Below are positions 1-6,545 of a DNA stretch of 7,268 nucleotides, one piece after another. Below the pieces are notes generated by a model. The model was not told the origin of the DNA, ran no database searches, and saw nothing but the letters and a program-made list of their open reading frames with translations. The DNA comes from an uncultured Pirellulaceae bacterium (GTDB lineage Bacteria > Planctomycetota > Planctomycetia > Pirellulales > Pirellulaceae): NCBI GenBank assembly GCA_947259675.1, contig CAMYNE010000092.1, positions 1 to 7,268 of the forward strand, given 5' to 3'. Positions within the stretch are counted from its first letter, which is position 1, and the number at the start of each line of letters is the position of its first letter. The translations under genes were made by a program, and so were the position numbers.

Positions 1-606
1 CGATGCCAATGCGATCAAGTTCAACGGGCTGAAGATCGTCTGGCTGAGTGGCACGGTTCCACCGACCCAGGGTGACGAAAAATTGTCTGGCGTATTGAGC
101 AGAAGAGGAATTGAGCCCGAAAGCCCCGCGTGCCAGACTAAAAATCCGCTGTAACTGCTGGCAACCAGCAAACGAAAAGGCACTTTGGGCATCCGTCTTC
201 CCACCTCCAGCGCAACAACGCCGCCGATCACCAATCCAAATCCCCAGTTGACCCAGGATGCGATGAGGGCCGCAAATGTACAAAACAAGACCGCCTTGGT
301 TGGTGAATCGATGAACCCGATCAGCCTCAGCAACAACCACTTCACCGGAGGTGATGTCGCCACGACAAATCCGCCGAGCAAAATCATCGACATTTGCATG
401 GTGAACTTGGCAAGATCCCAAAACCCGCTGCCCCAAGCTTCTACGACAAAAGTAAACCGCTCTCCCGGCGTCTGGCTCGTCGCAGATTCAAGCGGAAAAG
501 CGCAAGCGAGTCCAATCGTAATGACCGAAAGAATAATCGCGATCACAAATGGATCGGGCGTGAATTTTCGCAGAACTTTGTCAAACAACAGAATGATTGA
601 CTTCAT
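1..606 (-). CDS. atoE: Short-chain fatty acid transporter, AtoE family (N-terminal 202 residues, cut by window start)
   Basis: Reading leftward from an ATG at 604-606, the frame stays open for 202 codons to the window edge, about half of the usual ~440-residue AtoE protein. The family consists of inner-membrane permeases thought to take up short-chain fatty acids such as acetoacetate or butyrate. The visible part matches AtoE from memory: a PDPFVIA segment near residue 17 opens the first membrane helix (about 19-38). WGSGFW (59-63) leads into a Met-rich second helix (MQMSM, about 70-74), WVNWGFGLVIGG (118-128) spans the third and fourth hydrophobic stretch, and SGSIPLLL (163-170) follows. Long hydrophobic stretches alternate with short basic loops throughout. 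The ribosome site is weak: a GGGA sits about 7 nt upstream of the ATG. The gene is divergent from thrC with 248 bp between. Family assignment is strong; the exact substrate is not shown by the sequence. Confidence 0.85.
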   Translation of the reverse strand, partial: MKSIILLFDKVLRKFTPDPFVIAIILSVITIGLACAFPLESATSQTPGERFTFVVEAWGSGFWDLAKFTMQMSMILLGGFVVATSPPVKWLLLRLIGFIDSPTKAVLFCTFAALIASWVNWGFGLVIGGVVALEVGRRMPKVPFRLLVASSYSGFLVWHAGLSGSIPLLLNTPDNFSSPWVGGTVPLSQTIFSPLNLIALAS

Positions 607-635
607 GTGATTCCCAACACAAAACGAACAACCGA

Positions 636-641
636 ATTACA
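636..641 (-). promoter_or_regulatory. Possible -10 box for atoE
   Basis: On the minus strand the hexamer TGTAAT (5 of 6 to the sigma70 -10 consensus) lies 30 nt upstream of the atoE ATG. A weak -35 candidate, CTGCAA (3 of 6), sits 16 nt further upstream. It would give a leader of roughly 20-25 nt. The match is short and could be chance. Confidence 0.22.
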
Positions 642-841
642 TCGACATGTTATTGGTTTGCAGATTCTCGTGCGAGACGACGATTCAACATTGTGTTAAT
701 TCGCGTGAACTGGACGAGTTTTTCGGTTCCAAACTTAGATCGCTAGTGATCACGCGTAGATCCTGAATAAAACGGGAGATTTTCTTGCATTTGTCTGCGA
801 AACCATGCAAAGTATTCGGTAACGTAACTATTTGTCGTCGT

Positions 842-851
842 CAAAAGGCGG
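842..851 (+). promoter_or_regulatory. Ribosome binding site of thrC
   Basis: The purine-rich AAAAGGCGGG run ends a few bases before the ATG at 855. It supports this start over the overlapping frame that begins at 785, which has no comparable site and no family similarity. Confidence 0.55.
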
Positions 852-854
852 GAT

Positions 855-2090
855 ATGAACGCGACCTTTGTCAGTCATCTCGAATGCTCACTCACAGGCG
901 AGACCTATCCTGCCGGACAAATTCATGGGCTCTCGCGCGTCGGGAAACCGTTGCTCGTGCGTTATGATTTGCATCGTCTGGCACGGAACGTAACAAAGCA
1001 GGACATCTACGCCTCAGTTGAAAAAGGCTTCTGGCGATACGCACCGTTCTTACCCGTGACGAAACCTGAAAACCAGATTTCTCTGGGCGAATTCATAACT
1101 CCACTTATCAGGCTTAGACAAGCGGCGTTGAGTATGGGCGGACGGGCCGGTTTTGTAGGCATCAAGGACGAAGGCCGCTTGCCGAGCGGATCTTTCAAAG
1201 CCCGTGGTCTGTGCATCGCGGTATCGATGGCCAAAGAGTTTGGCATCCAACACCTGGCGATTCCGACGAATGGGAACGCTGGATCAGCACTGGCAGCTTA
1301 TGCAAGAAGGGCAGGGCTCCAAGCGACGGTGCTTTGTCCAGCCGATATTCCCGAAATCAATCTTCGGGAAATACAACAACTGGGCGCCGACACATGGAGA
1401 GTTAACGGGTTGATCCACGACTGCGGCAAGATCATCGCCGAAGGCAAAACGAAAGTAGGCTGGTTCGACGTCTCCACTTTGAAAGAGCCTTATCGAATCG
1501 AAGGGAAAAAAACGATGGGCCTGGAACTGGCCGAACAGTTAAATTGGCAGCTTCCGGATGTGATTTTCTGCCCAACCGGCGGAGGAACCGGATTGATCGG
1601 AATGTGGAAAGCATTCCAGGAACTCAAAGAAATCGGTTGGATCGATGGCCCGTTACCACGAATGGTCGCCGTTCAGTCTGCATCTTGCGCGCCCATCGTC
1701 AAAGCTTGGCGCAACGGCGATGAACAGGCCGAGTTCTGGCACGGTGCATCCACGGTTGCATCCGGTATTCGGGTTCCCGATGCGATTGGGGATTTTTTGA
1801 TCATTCGTGCGGTACGCGAATCGCGCGGTTTTTGCATTGACATTCCAGACAAAGAAATCCTCGCTGCGCGCGATCAGATCGCCAAAATCGAAGGCGTATT
1901 GTTATGCCCGGAGGGCGCCGCAACCGTCGCAGCCTATCGGCAGGCACTGGCTGACGGCTGGATTTCTCGAGACGATCGCACCGTCCTTTTTAATTGCGCT
2001 TCTGGGCTGAAATACCCAATGCCTCCGGTCTCCACGGATGTGAACAAAGATCTCGAAATCGACTTTTCCCAGTTCGCAGTTTCGACGTAG
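855..2090 (+). CDS. thrC: Threonine synthase (PLP-dependent)
   Basis: The 411-residue protein matches the fold-type II PLP enzyme family at normal threonine synthase length. It should convert O-phospho-L-homoserine and water to L-threonine and phosphate in the cytoplasm, the last step of threonine synthesis. The PLP Schiff-base lysine is K115 in SGSFKARG (111-118). The substrate-side asparagine motif is PTNGNAGSA (137-145), the glycine-rich PLP phosphate loop is PTGGGTG (240-246), and the C-terminal cofactor-pocket motif is ASGLKYP (382-388). The first ~40 residues correspond to the N-terminal zinc-ribbon-like segment of the family and end in PLLVRYDL (32-39), but only Cys11 remains of the usual CxxC pairs. 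The start is backed by a good ribosome site. Neighbours are unrelated (atoE divergent, csrA convergent), so it appears to be transcribed alone. A related PLP lyase is the main alternative, but the motif set favours ThrC. Confidence 0.88.
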   Translation: MNATFVSHLECSLTGETYPAGQIHGLSRVGKPLLVRYDLHRLARNVTKQDIYASVEKGFWRYAPFLPVTKPENQISLGEFITPLIRLRQAALSMGGRAGFVGIKDEGRLPSGSFKARGLCIAVSMAKEFGIQHLAIPTNGNAGSALAAYARRAGLQATVLCPADIPEINLREIQQLGADTWRVNGLIHDCGKIIAEGKTKVGWFDVSTLKEPYRIEGKKTMGLELAEQLNWQLPDVIFCPTGGGTGLIGMWKAFQELKEIGWIDGPLPRMVAVQSASCAPIVKAWRNGDEQAEFWHGASTVASGIRVPDAIGDFLIIRAVRESRGFCIDIPDKEILAARDQIAKIEGVLLCPEGAATVAAYRQALADGWISRDDRTVLFNCASGLKYPMPPVSTDVNKDLEIDFSQFAVST

Positions 2091-2226
2091 TGCCATGTCA
2101 ACGTGGAGATCGTTTAACCGCGTGTTCAGCAACGCTTTCGGCATTCCAAACAACAAGCTAGTACTACAGCGCTACGTCAGAACGGACAAAGGGGACGTCG
2201 CTCCTGAGATTAGCGTCTATCAGTGT
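2091..2226. other. Convergent gap between thrC and csrA
   Basis: Both genes end here, so a bidirectional terminator might be expected, but no stem followed by a T-run is visible on either strand. An imperfect stem (2171-2178 with 2194-2201, one mismatch) with a 15-nt loop and a short 5-bp stem right after the thrC stop (2094-2107) are the only foldable elements. A 15-nt sequence at 2158-2172 recurs inverted at 6788-6802. Confidence 0.45.
2158..2172 (+). repeat. 15-nt repeat CTAGTACTACAGCGC, copy 1
   Basis: This sequence begins 68 nt after the thrC stop. Its exact reverse complement lies at 6788-6802, where it overlaps the ychF stop codon. Both copies are therefore in the same orientation relative to the gene that precedes them. 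The core TAGTACTA is itself a palindrome. A 15-nt match between two places in 7.3 kb is uncommon but not impossible by chance. Confidence 0.45.
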
Positions 2227-2439
2227 TCATTGGCCGTCAAAAGCAAAACCTGGTTTTTCGTCAACTGTTGCTTCAACAAAATCCTGTTGCCGAAGCCACA
2301 ACTCCTCACGCAAAATGAGAACTTCATCGGGAGCATCAATCGCAATCCGAACTTTGTCTTTTTCGCAGCGAACAATGACAATTCGAATGTCGTCGTCGAT
2401 TCGAATTGCGTCCTGAACTTTTCTTGTTAGCACGAGCAT
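2227..2439 (-). CDS. csrA: Carbon storage regulator CsrA (RsmA family RNA-binding protein)
   Basis: The 70-residue protein is a clear CsrA: MLVLTRK at the N-terminus, DDDIRI (15-20), KVRIAIDAP (28-36) and REEL in the last beta-strand/helix junction. CsrA homodimers bind GGA motifs in mRNA leaders and control translation or stability. The key RNA-contacting residues, Arg6 and the Arg of REEL (R44 in E. coli), are present; the usual His before that Arg is replaced by Leu. The ATG at 2437-2439 is chosen because CsrA normally starts exactly at this MLVL and an AAGGGA ribosome site lies 5 nt upstream. A longer frame starting at 2541 would add 34 low-similarity residues. About 13 residues extend beyond the usual core. 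The leader has three ANGGA motifs. No fliW or flagellar gene is nearby in the window. Confidence 0.95.
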   Translation of the reverse strand: MLVLTRKVQDAIRIDDDIRIVIVRCEKDKVRIAIDAPDEVLILREELWLRQQDFVEATVDEKPGFAFDGQ

Positions 2440-2444
2440 TGCGT

Positions 2445-2450
2445 TCCCTT
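2445..2450 (-). promoter_or_regulatory. csrA ribosome binding site overlapping an ANGGA motif
   Basis: AAGGGA on the minus strand lies 5 nt before the csrA ATG and fixes the start. It contains AGGGA, which fits the ANGGA core bound by CsrA, so the protein could block its own translation here, as is established for E. coli csrA. Binding in this organism is inference. Confidence 0.6.
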
Positions 2451-2490
2451 TTTTGGTGGTTGCGTCAAATCTTCGTCGACGCCCGAATAA

Positions 2491-2495
2491 TCCAT
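2491..2495 (-). promoter_or_regulatory. Second ANGGA motif in csrA leader (ATGGA)
   Basis: ATGGA on the minus strand lies about 50 nt upstream of the csrA start. With the sites at 2445-2449 and 2523-2527 it gives three ANGGA copies in the leader. It is a short motif, supported only by its clustering. Confidence 0.3.
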
Positions 2496-2522
2496 AGCGT
2501 TGCTGGTCGATAGTTGTTGTGG

Positions 2523-2527
2523 TCCGT
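2523..2527 (-). promoter_or_regulatory. Third ANGGA motif in csrA leader (ACGGA)
   Basis: ACGGA on the minus strand lies about 85 nt upstream of the csrA start, just after the hairpin at 2552-2579 in the direction of transcription. It would belong to the csrA mRNA only if transcription begins upstream of it. Confidence 0.28.
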
Positions 2528-2541
2528 AGAAACGATTTCAT

Positions 2542-2863
2542 TCGTTATTGGAAAAACCCGGGTTGAAACCAACCCGGGTCGCGCCAAGGTGCACATCAAG
2601 GTGAAATAGCAGCTTCACAAAATCAACTCTTATCTGTTCCGACCCCACTTTGAAAGAGCATGTAGATTGACTTACGGCTCAACTTCACCTTCGCAAACCG
2701 TGCGTCTCATTTAATGTACTGCGTGGCGAGCCGAATCAAAGTCTCAAAAGCGGTTGTCTTGCTGGCTGGAAACCAGTCGACGAATGAGGTGGAATCCACT
2801 ACGCCATTCGTTGAAGCGAGTGGGACGGCGGAACCAGATTTCACAAGGGCAGGTCAGACGCGA
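2542..2863. other. Gene-free gap between response regulator and csrA
   Basis: These 322 bp carry no open frame with family similarity on either strand; only frames of about a dozen codons appear on the minus strand. The gap contains a strong hairpin at 2552-2579 and, near 2635-2655, a stretch reading GTGGGGTCGGAACAG on the minus strand. From memory this resembles sequences flanking REP-associated or IS200-like transposases, but no transposase is present here. Confidence 0.5.
2552..2579 (-). terminator. Rho-independent terminator (leftward) after the two-component operon
   Basis: On the minus strand ACCCGGGTT and AACCCGGGT form a perfect 9-bp stem (2571-2579 with 2556-2564) around a 6-nt loop (2565-2570). 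It runs directly into a T-tract (TTTT after the stem). On the plus strand no T-run follows, so it works leftward. It sits 285 nt after the response regulator stop and 113 nt before the csrA start, so it most likely ends the kinase-regulator transcript. If the csrA promoter lies further upstream it would instead be in the csrA leader. Confidence 0.72.
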
Positions 2864-3544
2864 TTAGCCGTTTTCCAAAACCCATTGAGTCGCGGCCCGC
2901 GCAAGTTCAGCAGAATGCTTCAATTCCAGTTTTTCTTTTATCCGCCCGCGATACGTTTCAATTGTATTCGGTGTCAGATCCATTCGTTGGGCGATTTCGG
3001 ACGTTTTGAGTCCCTGACCTATCAGCGAAAAAGCTTCCAACTCACGATCCGAAAGAGCTGCGACTGGAGATCTGGCTTCTATTCCTGCGCCGCGACCCAA
3101 ACGATTGAGCATTTTCGATACGTGCTCAGGATTGAGATAAACGTTTCCTGCCAGAACAGTGCGGATAGCTTCGATCATCGTCTCCCGTACGTTTTTCTTG
3201 TTGACATAACCCATCGCGCCGGCTTGAATCGCTCGCTCCGCATAAAGTGACTCGTCAAACATCGACCACACAAGCGTTCGTACACTGGGAAATCTCGCTT
3301 TTACTTCCTTAACCAGTTCGATTCCGCTTCCCGTCTCTAAAGAGATATCAATGATTGCCAGGTCTGGTTGGCAGGAATCAATGACCTGCAGTGCGCTGAC
3401 AACGTCCGCTGCTTCGCCACAGACTTCAAGATCCGATTCCATCGCGATTCTGGTGGCCAACCCGTCGCGGGAAACCGGGTGGTCATCAACGATCAAAATA
3501 CTGGAAACAACCAAGTTTTTAATTGCTTTTTTTTGAGTATCCAT
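2864..3544 (-). CDS. NarL/FixJ-family DNA-binding response regulator
   Basis: The 226-residue protein has an N-terminal receiver domain (about 14-130) and a C-terminal LuxR-type helix-turn-helix (about 162-210). In the receiver the acidic pair D20-D21 (LIVDDHP) and phosphoacceptor D66 (DLAIID) bind Mg2+ and phosphate. S94 takes the Thr/Ser switch position and K116 follows GYV as the conserved lysine. The HTH carries LSDRELEAFSLIGQG and the recognition-helix region TPNTIETYRGRIKEKL. All residues needed for phosphorylation are present, so it should be a functional transcription factor. It starts 26 bp after the stop of the HisKA_3 kinase in the same direction, the standard cognate-pair layout. 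The ribosome site is modest (GAGAG about 6 nt upstream of the ATG). Target genes cannot be read from the window; no specific symbol is justified. Confidence 0.93.
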   Translation of the reverse strand: MDTQKKAIKNLVVSSILIVDDHPVSRDGLATRIAMESDLEVCGEAADVVSALQVIDSCQPDLAIIDISLETGSGIELVKEVKARFPSVRTLVWSMFDESLYAERAIQAGAMGYVNKKNVRETMIEAIRTVLAGNVYLNPEHVSKMLNRLGRGAGIEARSPVAALSDRELEAFSLIGQGLKTSEIAQRMDLTPNTIETYRGRIKEKLELKHSAELARAATQWVLENG

Positions 3545-3570
3545 TTGTGCTCTCGAAAAAATAACACGTT

Positions 3571-6330
3571 TTAAGGCGTTGAATCAGTCGTGGATTCACA
3601 AGAAAGTTCCTCGTCACTGCTTATCGAATTTCGTCCGTGAATCCAAGGCAACTTACAGGTAACAATTGTGCCATATTGATGACGTGGGGCGATCTGTAGC
3701 GTGCCCCCGATTACGTCCGCTCGATACAACATGGATCTCATGCCCGTACCTTTTTCCAAGTCCTTTTCAGAGATCCCGCACCCATTATCAATAACTTTCA
3801 ATTCGACGACACCATCAAACAGCGAAAGCTCGACAACAATTCGGGTCGCATGGCCGTGTTTGACGGCATTGGTAATGGCTTCCTGTGCGATACGGAACAA
3901 CTGCGTTGCCGTCTCGGAATCGTTCACGAACAGTCCATCGCTGCAGGAAAACTGGCATTCAATCCCATAGAGTTGGCAGGCATGGTCAGCAAGCTCAATC
4001 AGAGCAGATGCCAATCCGTGAGGATCAACTTCGACCGGATTCATTCCTCGAGCCAGATTTCGAACTTGCTCCAATGTGCGTTCAATTCCTACGCTGATTT
4101 TCTCAGCCAGCTGGTTTTCGGGAAGCGATTTTCGCCGCAGCGCCTCGGTGAGCGAGTCGGCAAGCATTACCAAACCGGTAAGCTCTTGTCCGACTCCGTC
4201 GTGCAGGTCGTGACCGATGGCCCGTTGCGTTTCGGTAGCCGCCTCAAGCACCTGTTTTTCCAAGGCCCGACGGCTGCTGACGTCCAGCATCGTGCCCAGC
4301 ACCCGAACCGGTCGGCCCTCTTCGTCACAAGCGCGTAACGCCCGATCAACAATATGAGCGTAACTACCATTATCCCGCCGAAATCGGAATTCCCCTGTCC
4401 ACCGATCCGTTTGACCCTCGCCTTTGGCAAATGCGTCCAGAGATAATCGTATGCGATTGCGATCGGACGGATAAATGCGATCATTCCACCATTGCCAGTA
4501 GTTCACTGGTTCCGCAGGGCGACCGAACTGGTTTTGATGGGCTTCGTTCCACCAGACGGTGTTATCGCTCAAATCCCAATCCCAGATGGCATCGTTAGTA
4601 GCACGAAACGCCAGACTCAAACGTTCTTCGTTTACCTGCAGAGTTTGGTCCGCCGTGCGTCGCTCATGGACGTCGGTTGTCGTTCCAACCCATTCAACAA
4701 TTTGGCCCCCTTCGTCTCGAATCGGAACGGCTTGGGCTTCAAAGTAACGATACTGCTGGCTTTCGGCATTCCACATTCTGCCATGTGTCTTGTAGTTGAT
4801 GCCTTGATTAACAGATTCAAGCCAACTCGAAATCAAACGATCCAGATCTCCCGGATGAATCATCCGCATCCAGCCGTTTGCTTGATGTTCTGCCCACGGC
4901 TGTCCTGTGTACTTTTCCCAAGCCAGTTGTGGCGTCGTGAAACGTCCATGCGGCGACGTTGTCCAAACGACTGACGATGAGGCTTCGACCAGCGAACGAT
5001 ACCGCTCTTCGCTTTGTCGGACACGATCATTGGTTCGTGCTCGGTCGATGACGATTCCCGACAGCTGGGCAGACTCCCTAAGCAAATCCAAATCCCGGTC
5101 CGTTGGAGACTGGGGTTCGTGAAAATACATTGCCAAAGTACCCAGAATCTCGTCTTCTGGAGAAAAAATCGGCTCCGACCAACAGGCTTTTAAGTTGGCC
5201 GATGCTGCCAGTTCCCGATAGTTTTTCCAAAAAGGATGGGTCGCAATTTCTTCAACAATAACTCGTTTACCGAGAAACGCAGCGGTGCCACAAGATCCGA
5301 CGGTGGGTCCGATTTTCAATCCATCAATCGCTCGGTTGAAGTCTTCCGGCAGGCTTGTGGTGTATGCCGTTCCGAGATGTTGTTTTGTTTCGTCGAGTAA
5401 CAAGATCGAACCAAGCATACCCGGACGAGCTTCTTCCGCCATTTGGATGATTAAGGTCAGCAGGTCGTTGAGCTGTGTTCCGGTTGAAAGAGCTTCGAGT
5501 ACGCGATAGTGGCGTTGCTGCGCCGCTTCGGATTCCTTGCGTATTGTTATATCTCGAATCAACCCCAGGAACCCAAGCGGTTCGCCATTCTTCGTCTTCA
5601 GAATTGTTCCGACCATTTCAGCCGGAAATGCCTGGCCCGACTTCCGCCGCATCATGACTTCCACTTGTGCCAGCTGTTTATCCGCGTCCGGGTGGAATCG
5701 AATCTGACCTTGCTTCCGGTGTTCTTCCGGATCGTCATACAAGACTAACGTAGACTGGCCGATCAGTTCATGCGGTTCGTAACCAAACACTTGTCGTGTG
5801 CCTGGATTGCAAAACGTAATCGTGCGGTCCAGGCTTGCGAGCATCAATGCATCCGGTACGCCTTGTACAACCCCTTCAAATAAACCTTGTTCCTTTTCCA
5901 ATTCATACTGCGTTCTGGCATGATCTGAATTGGCAGTAGTGTGGGCAAAGAATCCGTCAAGGTTGCCATCCACAAAGTGTGGAACGCAGCTGCAACTCAT
6001 CCACCACCTACCGGCTTGCGTTTCGGCGCGAAACTCGAATTGAGCTGGATGGCCCGCGAGCACATCCTCGATTTTTGGGCGGATTGAATCGAAAGCCGCC
6101 TGGTCAATCAGTTCCCGGATATGCTTACCTACGATTTGCGATTGAGAGACTCCGTACAACCTCTCGCACTGTTTGTTGGCAAACCGATAGCACTGATCGG
6201 TGCCGATAAAAGCAAACATCCCAGGAATGTCGTTGACATTGATTTGAAGACCCTGACAACTGGCGTCAGTGTCCGGTCCGAAATCAGTGTCCATCAACCT
6301 CAATTGATCGAATTTCTGGTTGTGACTCAT
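3571..6330 (-). CDS. Soluble PAS/GAF sensor histidine kinase, NarL-partner type (HisKA_3)
   Basis: The 919-residue protein has, in order: PAS (~30-135), PAS (~146-265, ending GLIRDITIRK), GAF (~278-430, with GSCGTAAFLGK and ACWSEPI), PAS (~440-560, ending TTTDVHERR), PAS (~568-690, with WWNEAHQNQFG), HisKA_3 (~695-765) and HATPase_c (~800-896). The phosphoacceptor is H710 in HDLHDGVGQ, and D711-Q715 forms the DxxxQ phosphatase motif of NarX-like kinases. The ATP site shows N821 (N-box), DNGCGI (848-853) and GTGM (861-864). All catalytic motifs are intact. I see no membrane helix or signal peptide, so sensing is probably cytoplasmic; the ligand is unknown and no haem- or flavin-binding signature stands out. 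A Ser/Glu-rich tail (~897-919) follows the ATPase. The ATG at 6328-6330 is chosen for a GGGAG 9 nt upstream and an immediately preceding in-frame TGA. It is the first gene of the operon with the regulator downstream. Confidence 0.94.
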   Translation of the reverse strand: MSHNQKFDQLRLMDTDFGPDTDASCQGLQINVNDIPGMFAFIGTDQCYRFANKQCERLYGVSQSQIVGKHIRELIDQAAFDSIRPKIEDVLAGHPAQFEFRAETQAGRWWMSCSCVPHFVDGNLDGFFAHTTANSDHARTQYELEKEQGLFEGVVQGVPDALMLASLDRTITFCNPGTRQVFGYEPHELIGQSTLVLYDDPEEHRKQGQIRFHPDADKQLAQVEVMMRRKSGQAFPAEMVGTILKTKNGEPLGFLGLIRDITIRKESEAAQQRHYRVLEALSTGTQLNDLLTLIIQMAEEARPGMLGSILLLDETKQHLGTAYTTSLPEDFNRAIDGLKIGPTVGSCGTAAFLGKRVIVEEIATHPFWKNYRELAASANLKACWSEPIFSPEDEILGTLAMYFHEPQSPTDRDLDLLRESAQLSGIVIDRARTNDRVRQSEERYRSLVEASSSVVWTTSPHGRFTTPQLAWEKYTGQPWAEHQANGWMRMIHPGDLDRLISSWLESVNQGINYKTHGRMWNAESQQYRYFEAQAVPIRDEGGQIVEWVGTTTDVHERRTADQTLQVNEERLSLAFRATNDAIWDWDLSDNTVWWNEAHQNQFGRPAEPVNYWQWWNDRIYPSDRNRIRLSLDAFAKGEGQTDRWTGEFRFRRDNGSYAHIVDRALRACDEEGRPVRVLGTMLDVSSRRALEKQVLEAATETQRAIGHDLHDGVGQELTGLVMLADSLTEALRRKSLPENQLAEKISVGIERTLEQVRNLARGMNPVEVDPHGLASALIELADHACQLYGIECQFSCSDGLFVNDSETATQLFRIAQEAITNAVKHGHATRIVVELSLFDGVVELKVIDNGCGISEKDLEKGTGMRSMLYRADVIGGTLQIAPRHQYGTIVTCKLPWIHGRNSISSDEELSCESTTDSTP

Positions 6331-6415
6331 TCACTTAAACTCCCGTTCTCTCGCAACGGTCGATGGTGTTGGTCGTCTCAGTGTTGTTTGTTGCCTGTTT
6401 GGTAATTCATGTCGT

Positions 6416-6450
6416 CCACGTCGTTCGGAAGGACGAAACAAGCGTCGTGG
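6416..6450. repeat. Imperfect inverted repeat upstream of the kinase
   Basis: CCACGTCG (6416-6423) pairs with CGTCGTGG (6443-6450) at 7 of 8 positions across a 19-bp spacer. It lies 86-120 bp upstream of the kinase start, downstream of the candidate promoter, so it could be an operator half-site pair or a leader RNA stem. No T-run follows on either strand. Confidence 0.3.
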
Positions 6451-6545
6451 CAATGAATGGGGCGAGATTTCGAAAACATAACGTCGGAATATTTTCATTG
6501 GATTGTCTCGCAGGATAATCCCACCTCAGTAACTGGACGGCTTAA

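Larger units (their letters stand above)
607..854. other. Divergent intergenic region between atoE and thrC
   Basis: These 248 bp must hold the promoters of both divergent genes. I see no coding frame worth calling and no tRNA or clear riboswitch. The stretch around 738-770 is rich in GATC (three copies within about 30 bp), including a TGATCA palindrome, which might be an operator or chance. I see no run of regulatory Thr codons or attenuator hairpin ahead of thrC. Confidence 0.6.

Noticed and set aside
185..610. Plus-strand open frame of 141 codons
   Set aside because: It is antisense to the AtoE-type transporter, whose minus-strand frame is continuous, hydrophobic and recognisable; the plus-strand product has no family features.
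738..770. GATC-rich stretch as a replication origin or Dam-regulated cluster
   Set aside because: Only three GATC sites, no DnaA-box cluster and no AT-rich unwinding region nearby; could be chance.
2095..2430. Plus-strand open frame of 111 codons just after thrC
   Set aside because: It runs antisense through csrA, which is unmistakable; the plus-strand translation resembles nothing and has no ribosome site.
2440..2541. Longer csrA start at 2541 adding 34 residues
   Set aside because: CsrA proteins start at MLVL, an AAGGGA ribosome site sits 5 nt before the internal ATG, and the extension shows no similarity.
2714..3250. Plus-strand open frame of 178 codons
   Set aside because: Most of it is antisense to the response regulator, whose receiver and HTH motifs are complete; no protein signature on the plus strand.
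3850..4338. Plus-strand open frames within the kinase region (also 4492-4974)
   Set aside because: They are antisense shadows of the 919-residue kinase, whose domains read through without interruption.
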